Below are positions 17,229 to 28,068 of a stretch of 64,000 nt of DNA, piece by piece. Under the pieces are notes generated by a model that did no database searches, was not told the origin of the DNA, and saw only the letters and a program-made list of their open reading frames with translations. The DNA is from Pseudomonas sp. LD120 (GTDB lineage Bacteria > Pseudomonadota > Gammaproteobacteria > Pseudomonadales > Pseudomonadaceae). Position 1 is the first letter of the stretch; every line of letters starts with the position of its first letter. The stretch spans positions 558,001-622,000 of the forward strand of contig NZ_WVHL01000002.1 of the NCBI RefSeq assembly GCF_009861525.1, read 5' to 3'. Made by a program: the position numbers and the translations under genes.

Positions 17229-18722
17229 CTATTTCTGCTCGCCGACCTGCAACTGGCCGTCCCAGCCGCCCCCCAATGCGGCAATCAATTGCACGCTGGC
17301 AATCAAGCGGCTCTGCAGCAGGCTCAGGACGCTGCGTTCGTTGCTCAGGGCGGTGGTCTGGCTATTGACCACATCCAGGTAGCCGATCAACCCGGCCTTG
17401 TATTGGTTCTCGGTCAGGCGCAGGGCTTCACGGGCCGAGTCCAAGGCTTGCTGACGGACCCTCGCCTCGTCCTCCAGAACCTTGAGCTGGACCATGTAGT
17501 TTTCCACTTCGCGGAAACCATCGAGCACCGTCTGCCGGTACTTGGCCACGGTCTGGTCATACACCGCCTCGGTGCGATCCACCTCCGCCGAGCGCTGGCC
17601 GCCGTCGAACAGGGTCATGGCCAGCTTGGGGCCCACCGACCAGAAACGGTTCGGCAGACTGATCCAGTCAGCGTAGGTACTGCTGCTGTAGCCACCGGCC
17701 AGACTCAGAGTCAGGTCTGGGTAATAAGCGGCCTTGGCCACACCGATCTTGGCGTTGGCGGCCATCACCGAGCGCTCCGCCGAGGCGATGTCCGGGCGTC
17801 GCTCCAGCAGTTGCGAGGGCAGCGCCAGGGGCACTTGGGGCAACCCGGGAATACGAGGATTTTCCACCAGGTTGAACTGCGCCGGCGGCACGCCGATCAA
17901 CACCGCGATGGCGTTCTCGAACTGCGCTCGCTGCCAGATCAGGTCGATCAGGTCGGCCTGGGTACTTTTGAGCTGGGTTTGCGCCTGGGCCACCGCGTCC
18001 TTGCCGGACACCCCGGCCTGATACTGGTTCTGGGTCATGGTCAAGGAGCGCTGATAGGCCGCCACCGTGGCCTCCAGCAGGCGCTTTTGCTCATCGATCA
18101 CGCGCAATTGCAGGTAGTTCTGCACCAGTTCCGACTGCTGGCTCAGACGCATCGCCGACAAGTCGGCAAAGCTCGCCTCGGCGCTGGCTTCATTGGCCTC
18201 CAGGCTGCGACGCAACTTGCCCCAGACATCCGCTTCCCAACTGACCCCCAACTGGGTGTTGTAGGTATCGCGAATACCACTGCTGGAACTGCTGAGCGCG
18301 GAACTGCTGCTGCCAGTGCCCTGGCTGGCGCGGGTTTTCCCGGCGCTGAGGTCGACACTGGGAAAAAAACCACCGCGGGCGCTACGCACCAAGGCCTGGG
18401 CCTGACGGTATTGCGCCTCGGCCTGGGCAACGGTCTGGTTGGCGTTGTTGAGCTGATCGATCAGGCCATTGAGCTGGGCGTCGCCATACAGCTCCCACCA
18501 GGCGCCACGGGCCATGGCGTCGCTGGGGCTGGCTTGGCGCCAGCCCTGGGCTGCCTTGTACTGCGGCGGCTCGGCCACCTGCGGACGCTGGTAGTCAGGA
18601 CCGATGGCGCAAGCGCTGAGCAGCAGCACGCACAGGCTCAGGCTCAAGGTCCGGGAGCCCCGGGCCATGGCCAGGCGCGAAGCGGACAGCGAAGAAACGG
18701 GACGGGAGCAACGGTCAGTCAT
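17229..18722 (-). CDS. opmB: Outer-membrane efflux channel OpmB (NodT/OprM family lipoprotein)
   Basis: Outer-membrane exit duct of the MuxABC-OpmB tripartite pump, 497 residues. The signal peptide ends in LLLSAC with acylated Cys38, followed by the family start AIGPDYQRP. Two OEP repeats with long coiled alpha-barrel helices follow. The start at 18722 overlaps the muxC stop by four bases, supporting translational coupling; an internal ATG at 18668 would give a shorter signal peptide. It is the last gene of the operon. In P. aeruginosa (PA2525-PA2528) the pump exports aztreonam, macrolides, novobiocin and tetracycline. Confidence 0.93.
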   Translation of the reverse strand: MTDRCSRPVSSLSASRLAMARGSRTLSLSLCVLLLSACAIGPDYQRPQVAEPPQYKAAQGWRQASPSDAMARGAWWELYGDAQLNGLIDQLNNANQTVAQAEAQYRQAQALVRSARGGFFPSVDLSAGKTRASQGTGSSSSALSSSSSGIRDTYNTQLGVSWEADVWGKLRRSLEANEASAEASFADLSAMRLSQQSELVQNYLQLRVIDEQKRLLEATVAAYQRSLTMTQNQYQAGVSGKDAVAQAQTQLKSTQADLIDLIWQRAQFENAIAVLIGVPPAQFNLVENPRIPGLPQVPLALPSQLLERRPDIASAERSVMAANAKIGVAKAAYYPDLTLSLAGGYSSSTYADWISLPNRFWSVGPKLAMTLFDGGQRSAEVDRTEAVYDQTVAKYRQTVLDGFREVENYMVQLKVLEDEARVRQQALDSAREALRLTENQYKAGLIGYLDVVNSQTTALSNERSVLSLLQSRLIASVQLIAALGGGWDGQLQVGEQK

Positions 18723-21700
18723 AGCGGCGTTTCCAAAGCAGCATCGGTACGGACCCCACGCCAGTGGTTGAACTTATGGCGCAGGCGATCGAGATAGAGG
18801 TAAACCACCGGAGTGGTGTAGAGGGTCAGGATCTGGCTGAAGACCAGACCGCCGATGATGGTCAGGCCCAGGGGCTGGCGCATTTCCGAACCTTCGGCAT
18901 TGCCCAGCAACAACGGCAAGGCCCCCAGAATCGCTGCCAGAGTAGTCATGAGGATCGGCCGCAGGCGCTGCAAGCAAGCACTGCGGATCGATTGCAGCGG
19001 ATCGAGGCCCTGCTGGCGCTCCAACTGCAAGGCCAGGTCGATCATCAGGATCGCGTTCTTTTTCACCACGCCGATCAGCAGGAACAGCCCCAGCAGAGAG
19101 ATCAGGCTGAACTCGCCCCCCAGCACATAGATCGAGAGCAAGGCGCCAACGCCGGCCGAGGGCAAGGTGGACAGAATGGTCAGCGGGTGAATGTAGCTTT
19201 CATAGAGCACCCCAAGCACCAGGTACACCGCCAGCAACGCTCCGAGAATCATGAACGGCTGGCTCTTCTGGGTGGCGGCGAAGGCGTCGGCAGTGCCGGC
19301 CATCTTGATGATCACGTCCTCGGGCATGCCGAGCTTGGCGATCGCCCGCTCGATGGCGGCGGTGCCCTGCTCCACGGTCACGCCTTCGGCCATGTCGAAG
19401 GAGATGCTTTCCGAGGCGAACTGCCCTTCGTGGCTGACCCGGTCGTCTTCCAGGCTGTTTTCGTAGTGCGCGATGGCCGCCAACGGAATCCGCGCACCGT
19501 CTGCCGTGATCACCTGCACCTGATTCAGGGTGACCGGGTCGCGGGCGTATTTCGGATTGACCTCCATCACCACCTGATACTGGTTGAGGCTGTCGTAGAT
19601 GGTGGAGATCTGCCGCTGGCTGTAGGCGTTGTTGAGCACCGCAGTGACCATGTCCATGTCCACCCCCAGGCGTTTGGCCTGGTCGCGGTCGACGATCAAG
19701 GTCACCTGCTGGGCGCCCCGTCCTTCCCGGGCGTCGATGGCGGTCAGCTCGGGCAAGGCGCGCAGCGCGGTCACCACTTTCGGGTACCACTGGCGCAGCT
19801 CGCTCAGGTCACCGCTTTGCAGGATGTAGCTGTATTGCGAGGTGGTCTGCTCGCGGCCACCGCCGAACTGCAGGTCCTGATCGGCCATCAGCATCAGTTG
19901 CCCACCCGGCACCTTGGGCATTTCCTTGCGCAGGCGCTCGATGACCTTCTGTGCCGAGATCTTGCGCTCCTTGATCGGCTTCAGGCGCACCAGCATGAAG
20001 GCGTTGTTGGTGCCGCTGTTGCCACCGATAAAACCGGCCACGCTCTGCACCGCGGCGTCCTGGAGCACAGCGCGCCGGAAGATCTCCATCTTCGGCTGCA
20101 TCACGCTAAAGGACAGGCCATCGTCGCCACGGATAAAACCGATCAACTGGCCGGTGTCCTGCTGGGGCATGAAAGTCTTGGGTACCACCACGTACAGGGC
20201 CACGTTGACGCCGATGGTGACCAGCAGGCTGAACAGGGTCAGGCGTTTGTGCCGCAGCACCCAGTCCAGGCTGGTGGCGTACTTGCCCACCATCCACTCG
20301 TTGCTGCTCCGGCTCCAGCGTTGCAGGCGGTTTTCCTGGCCCGGCGTGTGGGGCTTGAGCCAGCGGGCGCAAAGCATCGGGGTCAGGGTCAGGGACACCA
20401 CCAGGGAGACGACGATGGCCGCCGCCAGGGTGATGGAAAACTCGCGGAACAGGCTCTCGATGATCCCGCCCATGAACAGGATCGAGAGAAACACCGCCAC
20501 CAGCGACACGTTCATCGACAGCAGGGTGAAGCCCACCTCCTTGGCCCCCAGGTACGCGGCTTTCATCGGGGCGATGCCTTCGTCGATGTACCGGGAGATG
20601 TTCTCCAGCACCACGATGGCGTCGTCCACCACCAGTCCGGTGGCAAGGATCAGCGCCATCAGCGACAGGTTGTTCAGCGAGAACCCGTACAGGTACATGA
20701 TGGCAAAGGTGCCCACCAGTGACACCGGCACCGCCAGGGTCGGGATCACCGACGCACGGACATTGCCGAGAAACACGAACACCACCAGGATCACCAGGGC
20801 CACGGCGATCAGCAGGGTCATCTCGGCCTCGTGCAAGGTGGCCTTGATCACCGGCGAACGGTCCATCGCCAGGTTGAGCTTGACGCTGGCCGGCAACACC
20901 GCCTGCAACGCCGGCAACTGGGCCTTGATCTGGTTCACCGTCTCGATGATGTTGGCCCCGGCCTGGCGGTTGATCACCAGCAGCACCGCCGAGTCGTTAT
21001 TGAAGAAGCCACTGTTGTAGCGGTCCTCGACGCCGTCGCTGACCTTGGCCACGTCTTTCAGGCGCAGGGCCGAGCCGTTCTGATAGCGAATGATCAGCGG
21101 CTCGTAGTCGCGGGCCTTCTCCAACTGGTCGTTGGCCTGGATCTGCCACCGCCGCTGATCATCTTCCACCGAGCCCTTGGGCCGACGCTGGTTGGCGTTG
21201 GCGATGGTGTTGCGCACATCGTCCAGGGCCACGCCGTACTGGTTGAGCAGTTGCGGCTCCAGCTCGATGCGCACCGCCGGCAGGGAACTGCCGCCGATCT
21301 GCACTTCGCCCACGCCCTGCACCTGGGACAGGCTCTGGGACAGGATGGTCGAGGCCAGGTCGTAGAGCTGGCCCTTTTCCAGCACATCGGAGGTCAGCGA
21401 CAGGACCATGATCGGCGCCTGGGACGGGTTGACCTTCTTGTAGGTGGGCATGCTGCGCATGCCGCTGGGCAGCAGGTTGCGCGAGGCGTTGATCGCCGCC
21501 TGCACTTCCCGGGCCGCGCCATTGATGTCGCGGTCCAGGTCAAATTGCAGAATCACCCGGGTCGAACCCTGACTGGAGCGGCTGCTCATGGTGTTGACCC
21601 CGGCGATCGCGCCGAAGGAGCGCTCCAGCGGCGTGGCCACGGTAGACGCCATGACCTCGGGGCTGGCCCCGGGCAGGCTGGCCTGGACCACGATCACCGG

Positions 21701-21826
21701 GAAGTCCATCTGCGGCAGCGGCGACACCGGCAGCAGGCCGAAGCTCACTCCGCCCAGCAGCATGATCGCCAATGACAGCAGCATGGTTGCCACCGGGCGT
21801 TTGATGAAGGGACCCGAGAGGTTCAT
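18719..21826 (-). CDS. muxC: RND efflux permease MuxC
   Basis: Proton-driven inner-membrane permease of 1035 residues, the second of two RND subunits of the Mux pump, which works as a heteromultimer with MuxB. It begins NLSGPFIKRPVATMLLSLAI and keeps the paired aspartates of TM4 in GLVVDDAIVVLEN, needed for proton relay. It has normal length and two large periplasmic loops. It is closest in plan to E. coli MdtC. It lies 115 bases after muxB, a gap filled by an inverted repeat, and overlaps opmB by four bases. Confidence 0.94.
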   Translation of the reverse strand: MNLSGPFIKRPVATMLLSLAIMLLGGVSFGLLPVSPLPQMDFPVIVVQASLPGASPEVMASTVATPLERSFGAIAGVNTMSSRSSQGSTRVILQFDLDRDINGAAREVQAAINASRNLLPSGMRSMPTYKKVNPSQAPIMVLSLTSDVLEKGQLYDLASTILSQSLSQVQGVGEVQIGGSSLPAVRIELEPQLLNQYGVALDDVRNTIANANQRRPKGSVEDDQRRWQIQANDQLEKARDYEPLIIRYQNGSALRLKDVAKVSDGVEDRYNSGFFNNDSAVLLVINRQAGANIIETVNQIKAQLPALQAVLPASVKLNLAMDRSPVIKATLHEAEMTLLIAVALVILVVFVFLGNVRASVIPTLAVPVSLVGTFAIMYLYGFSLNNLSLMALILATGLVVDDAIVVLENISRYIDEGIAPMKAAYLGAKEVGFTLLSMNVSLVAVFLSILFMGGIIESLFREFSITLAAAIVVSLVVSLTLTPMLCARWLKPHTPGQENRLQRWSRSSNEWMVGKYATSLDWVLRHKRLTLFSLLVTIGVNVALYVVVPKTFMPQQDTGQLIGFIRGDDGLSFSVMQPKMEIFRRAVLQDAAVQSVAGFIGGNSGTNNAFMLVRLKPIKERKISAQKVIERLRKEMPKVPGGQLMLMADQDLQFGGGREQTTSQYSYILQSGDLSELRQWYPKVVTALRALPELTAIDAREGRGAQQVTLIVDRDQAKRLGVDMDMVTAVLNNAYSQRQISTIYDSLNQYQVVMEVNPKYARDPVTLNQVQVITADGARIPLAAIAHYENSLEDDRVSHEGQFASESISFDMAEGVTVEQGTAAIERAIAKLGMPEDVIIKMAGTADAFAATQKSQPFMILGALLAVYLVLGVLYESYIHPLTILSTLPSAGVGALLSIYVLGGEFSLISLLGLFLLIGVVKKNAILMIDLALQLERQQGLDPLQSIRSACLQRLRPILMTTLAAILGALPLLLGNAEGSEMRQPLGLTIIGGLVFSQILTLYTTPVVYLYLDRLRHKFNHWRGVRTDAALETPL

Positions 21827-21852
21827 GGGCGACCGCTCCCAGTTTCAAGCGC

Positions 21853-21928
21853 CAAGCTGCAAGAGAAAAGCAGGGTCGGTGCACGCTCTTGCTTCTGCTT
21901 TAACTTGCAGCTTGTAGCTTGCAGCTTG
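21853..21928. repeat. Inverted repeat in the muxB-muxC spacer with two alternative right arms
   Basis: CAAGCTGCAAG at 21853-21863 is the exact complement of CTTGCAGCTTG, which occurs twice, at 21904-21914 and 21918-21928. A transcript through the spacer can form two mutually exclusive 11-bp stems. No T-run follows, so it is not a standard terminator. It may tune the MuxB:MuxC ratio or protect mRNA ends. Confidence 0.75.
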
Positions 21929-21941
21929 CCACTGCGGCGCT

Positions 21942-24900
21942 TCATACCCCCTCCTCCTGGAGGACTTCGTGCTTGCCAAAGCGCCGGCCCAAGCGGTCGA
22001 AGTACAAGTAGATCACCGGCGTGGTGAACAGGGTGAGGATCTGGCTCACCAGCAGGCCGCCGACCATCACCAGGCCCAGGGGCTGGCGCAGCTCGGCGCC
22101 AGAGCCGCTGGCCAGCATCAAGGGCACGGCGCCGAACAGCGCCGCCAGGGTGGTCATCAGAATCGGCCGAAAGCGCAGCAGCGCCGCCTGATAGATCGCC
22201 TGCTCCGGAGCCATGCCCTGGTGGCGTTCGGCGTCGAGGGCGAAGTCGATCATCATGATCGCGTTTTTCTTGACGATGCCAATCAGCAAGATGATGCCAA
22301 TGATCGCGATCATGCCCAGGTCATTGCCGCTGAGGATCAGCGCCAGCAAGGCGCCCACCGCCGCCGAGGGCAAGGTGGAGAGGATGGTGATCGGGTGGAT
22401 GTAGCTCTCATAGAGCACGCCGAGCACGATGTACATGGTCACCACCGCCGCCAGGATCAGCAACAAGGTGCTCGACAGCGAGGCCTGGAAGGCCTCCGCC
22501 GCGCCCTGGAAGCGGGTCTGCACCCCCACCGGCATGCCGATCTCCTGCTGCACCTGCTCGATGACGTTCACCGCCTTGCCCAGGGCCACGCCCGGGGCCA
22601 GGTTGAAGGACATCATCACCGCCGGGAACTGGCCGATATGAGCGATGGCCAGTTGCGCCTGGCGCTCCTCGACATGGGCCAGGCTCGACAACCGTACTTG
22701 CCCGCCGTCGGTGGTCTTGACGTGGATCTGCTCCAGCGCCTGAGGCCCGATGCGCTCGCCGGCCTGGGCCTGGAGCACCACCCGGTACTGGCTGGCCTGG
22801 GTGTAGATGGTGGAAATCTGCCGCTGCCCGAAGGCGTCATACAAGGCGTCGGTGATGTTGGCCACCGAAACCCCGACCCGGGACGCCGCATCGCGGTCGA
22901 TCACCAGGTACACCTGCAAGCCCTTGTCCTGCAGGTCGCTGGCCACATCGGTGAGTTCCGCACGCTGGGCCAGGGCTTCCACCAGGCGATTGCTCCACAG
23001 GCTCAGCAGCTCGGCATCCGGCGACGACAGGCTGAACTGGTACTGGGTGCGGCTGACCCGGTCTTCGATGGTCAGATCTTGCACCGGCTGCATAAACAGG
23101 CGGATGCCCAGCAGCTTGTCGACTTGCGGCTGGATCCGCGCGATCACCTGGGTCGCGCTCAGGTCTCGCTCGCCGTGGGGCTTGAGGTTGATCAGCAGGC
23201 GGCCGCTGTTGAGGGTGGCGTTATCGCCATCGACACCAATGTAGGACGACAGGCTTTGCACCGCTGGGTCCTCCAGGATGATCTTGGCCAGATCCTGCTG
23301 GCGCAGGCTCATGGCGGCGAAGGACACTGACTGCGGCGCCTCGGAAATGCCCTGAATGACCCCGGTGTCCTGCACCGGAAAGAAGCCCTTGGGCACCACC
23401 AGATACAGCAGCACGGTCAGGCCCAGGGTGCCGACGGCCACCATCAGGGTCAGGAACTGGTGCTTGAGCACCCACTGCAACTTGCGCCCGTAGCTTGCGA
23501 TCAGCCAGTCGATCCAGGCCCCGCTGGCGCGGTAGAAACGCCCCTGCTCTTGTTCCTTGGGCTCACGCTTGAGCAGCCGCGCGCACATCATCGGGGTCAG
23601 GGTCAGGGACACCACCAGGGAAATCAGGATCGCCACCGCCAGGGTGATGGCGAACTCGCGAAACAGCCGGCCCACCACATCGGCCATGAACAGCAGCGGG
23701 ATCAGCACCGCGATCAGCGACAGGGTCAGCGAGATCAGGGTGAAGCCGATCTGCTTGGCGCCCTTGAGCGCAGCCTGCAGCGGGCTCTCGCCCTCTTCGA
23801 TGAAGCGCGAGATGTTCTCCAGCATGACGATGGCGTCGTCCACCACGAACCCGGTGGCGATGGTCAGGGCCATCAGGGTCAGGTTGTTCACCGAAAAACC
23901 GGCCAGGTACATCACGCCGAAGGTGCCGATCAGCGACAGCGGCACGGCAATCGAAGGAATCAGGGTGGCGCTGGCCCGGCGCAGAAAGAGGAAGGTCACC
24001 ATCACTACCAGGGCAATGGCGATGAACAGTTCGTGCTGCACATCCTTGACCGAGGCGCGGATGGTCTGAGTACGGTCGGTGAGCACCGTGACATCCAGGC
24101 CCGCCGGCAGGTTGTCGGTAATGCTCGGCAGCAGCGCCTTGATCCGGTCCACCACTTCGATCACGTTGGCTCCGGGCTGACGCTGGATGTTCAGCAGCAC
24201 CGCCTGGTTCTGGTTGGCCCAGGCTGCCAGGCGCTCGTTCTCAGCGCCATCGACGATCTCGGCGACATCCTTCAGGCGCAGGGGCGCGCCATTCTTATAG
24301 GCCAGGATCAGCTCGGCGTAATCCTTGGGCGAAGTCAGCTGGTCGTTGGCGTCGAGCATCGAGACCCGGGTCGGGCCGTCGAAGTTGCCCTTGGGCTGGT
24401 TGACGTTGGACGCGGCAATCAGGGTGCGCACGTCCGCCAGGCTCAGGCCGTTGGCCGCCAAGGCCTCGGGGTTGACCTTGATCCGCACCGCCTGGCGCTG
24501 GCCGCCGGCGATGCTGACCATGCCGACGCCGCTGATCTGGGCGATCTTCTGCGCCATGCGCGTGTCCACCAGGTCATTGAGCTTGGGCAGCAGCATGGTC
24601 TTGGAGGTGATGGCCAGGGTCAGCACCGGGGTGTCCGCCGGGTTGACCTTGTTGTACACCGGCGGCGCCGGCAGGTCCTTGGGCAGCAGGTTGGTGGCGG
24701 CGTTGATCGCCGCCTGCACCTGCTGCTCGGCCACGTCCATATTGATGTCGAGGCTGAAACGCAGAGTCAGCACCGAGGCGCCGCCGGAGCTGGTGGAGGC
24801 CATCTGGGTCAGGCCGGGCATCTGCCCGAACTGGCGCTCCAGGGGCGCGGTGACCGCGCTGGTCATCACGTCCGGGCTGGCCCCGGGGTACAGGGTCATG

Positions 24901-25040
24901 ACCCGGATGGTCGGGTAGTCCACCTGGGGCAAGGCCGAGACCGGCAACAGGCGATAAGCGATCAGGCCGGCCAGGACAATGGCCAGCATGCTCAGGGTGG
25001 TGGCTACCGGACGGAGGATGAACAGTCGCGAGAAATTCAT
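21942..25040 (-). CDS. muxB: RND efflux permease MuxB
   Basis: First RND permease of the Mux pump, 1032 residues. It starts [20 protein letters not shown] and carries [13 protein letters not shown] in TM4 and the usual two periplasmic porter domains. It is a paralogue of MuxC, as in MdtB/MdtC of enterobacteria. Its ATG overlaps the muxA stop by four bases. Nothing unusual is visible in length or motifs. Confidence 0.94.
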   Translation of the reverse strand: MNFSRLFILRPVATTLSMLAIVLAGLIAYRLLPVSALPQVDYPTIRVMTLYPGASPDVMTSAVTAPLERQFGQMPGLTQMASTSSGGASVLTLRFSLDINMDVAEQQVQAAINAATNLLPKDLPAPPVYNKVNPADTPVLTLAITSKTMLLPKLNDLVDTRMAQKIAQISGVGMVSIAGGQRQAVRIKVNPEALAANGLSLADVRTLIAASNVNQPKGNFDGPTRVSMLDANDQLTSPKDYAELILAYKNGAPLRLKDVAEIVDGAENERLAAWANQNQAVLLNIQRQPGANVIEVVDRIKALLPSITDNLPAGLDVTVLTDRTQTIRASVKDVQHELFIAIALVVMVTFLFLRRASATLIPSIAVPLSLIGTFGVMYLAGFSVNNLTLMALTIATGFVVDDAIVMLENISRFIEEGESPLQAALKGAKQIGFTLISLTLSLIAVLIPLLFMADVVGRLFREFAITLAVAILISLVVSLTLTPMMCARLLKREPKEQEQGRFYRASGAWIDWLIASYGRKLQWVLKHQFLTLMVAVGTLGLTVLLYLVVPKGFFPVQDTGVIQGISEAPQSVSFAAMSLRQQDLAKIILEDPAVQSLSSYIGVDGDNATLNSGRLLINLKPHGERDLSATQVIARIQPQVDKLLGIRLFMQPVQDLTIEDRVSRTQYQFSLSSPDAELLSLWSNRLVEALAQRAELTDVASDLQDKGLQVYLVIDRDAASRVGVSVANITDALYDAFGQRQISTIYTQASQYRVVLQAQAGERIGPQALEQIHVKTTDGGQVRLSSLAHVEERQAQLAIAHIGQFPAVMMSFNLAPGVALGKAVNVIEQVQQEIGMPVGVQTRFQGAAEAFQASLSSTLLLILAAVVTMYIVLGVLYESYIHPITILSTLPSAAVGALLALILSGNDLGMIAIIGIILLIGIVKKNAIMMIDFALDAERHQGMAPEQAIYQAALLRFRPILMTTLAALFGAVPLMLASGSGAELRQPLGLVMVGGLLVSQILTLFTTPVIYLYFDRLGRRFGKHEVLQEEGV

Positions 25041-26344
25041 GCGCCGACCTTTTGCGCCTTGCCATCACCTGGTGCCACGGCCGCGCCGCCGGGCTGGCCA
25101 TGCAACTGATCGGTCGGGCTGCTGGGCAGCTCATTGCGGTCGTTGACCACTTCCACCCGACTGCCGTCCTTGAGGCGGTCGGTGCCTTCCAGCACCACCC
25201 GGTCGCCGGCGTGCAGGCCGGCCTTGATCACCGTCAGATCGCCATCGCTGTCACCCACCTGCAGTTGCCGGATCTGCACCTTGTCGTCGCCATCCAGGGC
25301 GTAGACGAAAGTGCCATTGGTGCCGAACTGCACCGCTGCCGAGGGCGCCAGCACCACGTTCTTCAAGGTGTCGGCGAGCAGCCGCACATTGACGAACTGA
25401 TTAGGGAACAACCCTTGGTCCTGATTATCGAAACGGGCCTTGAACTTCAGGGTGCCGGTGGTGGTGTCGATCTGGTTATCCAGGCTTTGCAGCACCCCCG
25501 TGGCCTGCAGCTTCACGTCGCTGCGGTCCCAGGCTTGCACGGGTAGCTTGGCGCCGCTGTGGTAACGCTTGAGCACGGTGTCGAGGCTGCCTTGCGGCAG
25601 GGTGAAGGCCACGCTGATGGGCTGGGTCTGGGCGATGATCACCAACGCCGTGGTGTCATTGGCCGACACCAGGTTGCCCACGTCCAACTGACGCAAGCCC
25701 AGACGCCCGCCGATTGGCGCACGGATGCGGGTGAATTCGAGGTTGAGCTTGGCGTCGTTGACTGCCGCCTGATTGGTCTTGACCGTGCCCTGGTACTGGC
25801 CAACCAGCGCCGCAGCGGTGTCCAGGGTCTGTTTGGCGATGCTGTCCTGGGCATACAGCCCGCGATAACGCTCAAGGTCGACCTGGGCGTTCTTCAACTG
25901 CGCCTGGTTCTGCAGCAAGGTGCCTTCGGCCTGGAGCAAAGCGTTCTGGTAGGGACGCGGATCGATCTGTGCCAGCAAGTCGCCGGCCTTGACCCTCTGC
26001 CCTTCCTCGAAGTTGACCTTGACCAGTTCCCCCGCCACGCGGCTGCGCACATTGATGGTGTTCAACGCGGTCACCGTCCCCAGCGCCTTGTAGTACAGGG
26101 GGAAATCACCCAGGATCACTGGCGCCACTCGCACCGGGATCGGTCCACTGGCGCCCCCAAAGCCCGGACGCACACTGCCACTACGCCCCATATGCCCGGC
26201 CGCCTGCCCTTCGGCCTCGTACTGGGGAGTGCCGGCTGGCCAGAATGTCCAGCACAGGCCCGCGACGAGCAGCAAGACGAGTAGACCGAACAGCCAGCGA
26301 CGGGAGTTGCGGGGAGCAGAGGATTGCATGGATTGATCAACCAT
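25037..26344 (-). CDS. muxA: Membrane-fusion (periplasmic adaptor) protein MuxA
   Basis: HlyD/AcrA-type adaptor linking MuxBC to OpmB, predicted 435 residues. An N-terminal membrane anchor ([19 protein letters not shown]) lacks a lipobox, as in MdtA. Then come the lipoyl halves ([20 protein letters not shown] and [20 protein letters not shown]), an alpha-hairpin between them and beta-barrel domains; the C-terminus is Gly/Gln/Pro-rich. Start choice is uncertain: ATG 26344, ATG 26329 or GTG 26389 are all in frame and none has a strong Shine-Dalgarno. First gene of muxABC-opmB. Confidence 0.92.
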   Translation of the reverse strand: MVDQSMQSSAPRNSRRWLFGLLVLLLVAGLCWTFWPAGTPQYEAEGQAAGHMGRSGSVRPGFGGASGPIPVRVAPVILGDFPLYYKALGTVTALNTINVRSRVAGELVKVNFEEGQRVKAGDLLAQIDPRPYQNALLQAEGTLLQNQAQLKNAQVDLERYRGLYAQDSIAKQTLDTAAALVGQYQGTVKTNQAAVNDAKLNLEFTRIRAPIGGRLGLRQLDVGNLVSANDTTALVIIAQTQPISVAFTLPQGSLDTVLKRYHSGAKLPVQAWDRSDVKLQATGVLQSLDNQIDTTTGTLKFKARFDNQDQGLFPNQFVNVRLLADTLKNVVLAPSAAVQFGTNGTFVYALDGDDKVQIRQLQVGDSDGDLTVIKAGLHAGDRVVLEGTDRLKDGSRVEVVNDRNELPSSPTDQLHGQPGGAAVAPGDGKAQKVGA

Positions 26345-26393
26345 TGGGCGCGTGAATGTCTTCTTTGAGGGTGGCTGAACGATAAGCACCAGA

Positions 26394-26411
26394 GCGCTTT
26401 TAGCAAAGCGC
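26394..26411. promoter_or_regulatory. Perfect inverted repeat upstream of muxA
   Basis: GCGCTTT-TAGC-AAAGCGC, 7-bp arms with a 4-base centre, about 50 bases before the chosen muxA start. It may be an operator for the mux operon or part of its leader; if GTG 26389 were the true start it would directly precede the gene. Confidence 0.45.
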
Positions 26412-26472
26412 CTTTACCGGCAATTTACCTTCGACTGACGTTTCAAGGTGCAGAGCTAAGCCACTGAAGCAC

Positions 26473-26504
26473 AAATAAAAACGGCCTGGACAGAGCCAGG
26501 CCGT
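26473..26504 (-). terminator. Rho-independent terminator of tpx
   Basis: Read on the minus strand, ACGGCCTGG-CTCTGT-CCAGGCCGT (bases 26504-26481) is followed by TTTTATTT. The nine-base-pair GC-rich stem with a T-run starts 19 bases after the tpx stop. Confidence 0.9.
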
Positions 26505-26522
26505 GAATAATTGTAAAACCTG

Positions 26523-27023
26523 TTACTTGAGTACGGCCAAGGCGGCGTCGTAGTTCGGCTCTTCGCCGATTTCCTTGACCAACTCGCTGTGCAGCACGGT
26601 GTCGTTTTCGTCCAGCACCACCACCGCACGGGCAGTCAGGCCCGCCAGCGGACCGTCGGCGATGGCCACCCCGTAGTTGTCGATAAACTCGCGGCCGCGC
26701 AGGGTCGACAGGTTCTGCACGTTTTCCAGGCCTTCGGCGCCACAGAAGCGGGCCTGGGCGAACGGCAGGTCAGCGGAGATGCACAGCACCACGGTGTTGA
26801 CCAGTTCGCTGGCCTGGGCGTTGAACTTGCGCACCGACGTGGCGCAGGTCGGGGTGTCGACGCTTGGGAAGATGTTCAGCACCTTGCGCTTGCCAGCGAG
26901 GCTGCTCAGGGAAACATCGGCCAGACCTGCACCCACCAGGGTGAACGCCGGGGCTTTGGAACCGACTTGTGGCAGTTCGCCGTTGACCTGGACCGGGTTG
27001 CCTTTAAGAGTGACTTGAGCCAT
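26523..27023 (-). CDS. tpx: Thiol peroxidase Tpx
   Basis: Atypical 2-Cys peroxiredoxin of 166 residues that reduces lipid and hydrogen peroxides with thioredoxin. Peroxidatic Cys60 lies in [11 protein letters not shown] and resolving Cys94 in ARFCGAEG, the standard spacing. The start at [11 protein letters not shown] was chosen because family members begin there; the frame is open to 27062. It is monocistronic: a strong terminator follows, and muxA upstream in map order has its own leader. Probably oxidative-stress regulated, though no operator was identified. Confidence 0.96.
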   Translation of the reverse strand: MAQVTLKGNPVQVNGELPQVGSKAPAFTLVGAGLADVSLSSLAGKRKVLNIFPSVDTPTCATSVRKFNAQASELVNTVVLCISADLPFAQARFCGAEGLENVQNLSTLRGREFIDNYGVAIADGPLAGLTARAVVVLDENDTVLHSELVKEIGEEPNYDAALAVLK

Positions 27024-27152
27024 GAACGGAGTCCTTATTGAACAGTGATGATGAAACAGCAATGAGAAATTCTTGAGAGGCCGAAGTTAAGCATGAAACG
27101 GCCCGAGCACCTATTGCCCCATGGATAAATTGTCCGGCTACCTGGCCGATTG

Positions 27153-27340
27153 CAGGGACGGGCTTGCCAGCCAAGGCGGTTTGCAAGCTTGCATCCGGCT
27201 CACGGCCGTCTTCGCCGGCAAGCCGGCTACCACATAAGGCGAACTTGGCTATCGCGCGTAGGAGCTGGCTTGCCAGCGAAGACGCCCGCAAAAGCAGCGC
27301 AAGGCTCAAGGGCCCTTTCGCCGGCAAGCCGGCTCCTACA
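27153..27340. repeat. Two family-B intergenic repeats
   Basis: Copies at about 27153-27233 and 27258-27340, each running from a GGCTTGCCAGC start to CTTCGCCGGCAAGCCGGCT. The second ends inside the last codons of the DJ-1 gene, so its last bases double as coding sequence and the stop. Confidence 0.8.
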
Positions 27341-28013
27341 GGTGCGCCAGCAGCAGGTCCGCTACCGGGCCGCCGGAGGCCGGGTTCTGCCCGCTGATCA
27401 CCCGCTGATCTTCCACGGCGAAGGGCGCCCAGGGCTCACCGGCCTTCTGGTACAGGGCACCACGCTTGAGCAGTTCGGTTTCGGTCAGGAAGGGCACGTA
27501 CTGGTCAAGCTCGACCAGCTTCTCCTCCTCATTGGAGAACCCGGTGACCTGCTTGCCAGCGATCAGCAACGAACCGTCCGCCAGCTTGATGTTGAGCAAA
27601 CCCACCGCGCCATGGCAGACCGAACTGACGTAACCGCCCTGCTCGTAGATGTCCCGGCTCAGGGCCTGCAACTCGGGGTTGTCGGGGAAATCCCAAACCA
27701 CGCCATGACCACCGGCGTAATAGATGGCCACATAGTCCCGGGCCTGGACCTGCGACGGTTTCAGGGTCGCTCCCAGGCGGCTCATGAAGGCGCTGTCCTG
27801 GTACCACTGCCAGTCGGTGTCGTCGGCCATGGCCAGACTGTGGGGATCGATGGGCACGTAGCCGCCCTTGGGACTGACGTAATCCACCGCGAAGCCCGCC
27901 GCCTCGACCTTCTTCACAAAATGCACCGCCTCCCCCAGCCACAGGCCGGTGGCTCGGTTCAGGTTGGGGTATTTGGCCACGCTGGTCAGGACCACCAGTA
28001 TTTTCTTGCTCAT
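27336..28013 (-). CDS. DJ-1/PfpI superfamily protein (type 1 glutamine amidotransferase fold, Hsp31-like)
   Basis: Cytoplasmic protein of 225 residues. The nucleophile elbow SVCHGAVGLLN places the reactive cysteine at Cys133, with YYAGGHGVVWDF supplying the conserved Gly-Gly-His loop. This matches class-I Hsp31/YajL-like proteins, reported as glyoxalases, deglycases or chaperones. The start at 28013 is fixed by AAGGAG seven bases upstream; ATG 28019 is too close to it. The gene's end overlaps a family-B repeat. It lies 55 bases from the SRPBCC gene on the same strand, possibly one transcript. The physiological substrate cannot be told. Confidence 0.88.
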   Translation of the reverse strand: MSKKILVVLTSVAKYPNLNRATGLWLGEAVHFVKKVEAAGFAVDYVSPKGGYVPIDPHSLAMADDTDWQWYQDSAFMSRLGATLKPSQVQARDYVAIYYAGGHGVVWDFPDNPELQALSRDIYEQGGYVSSVCHGAVGLLNIKLADGSLLIAGKQVTGFSNEEEKLVELDQYVPFLTETELLKRGALYQKAGEPWAPFAVEDQRVISGQNPASGGPVADLLLAHL

Positions 28014-28068
28014 GGGCATGCTCCTTGAACGTTGAATGGGAATGGGCAAACACGGCACCGCGGCGCCA

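Noticed and set aside
18764..25109. Long plus-strand open frames opposite muxC and muxB
   Set aside because: Low-complexity His/Gln/Gly/Arg composition typical of the complement of GC-rich genes; the RND genes on the other strand are unambiguous.
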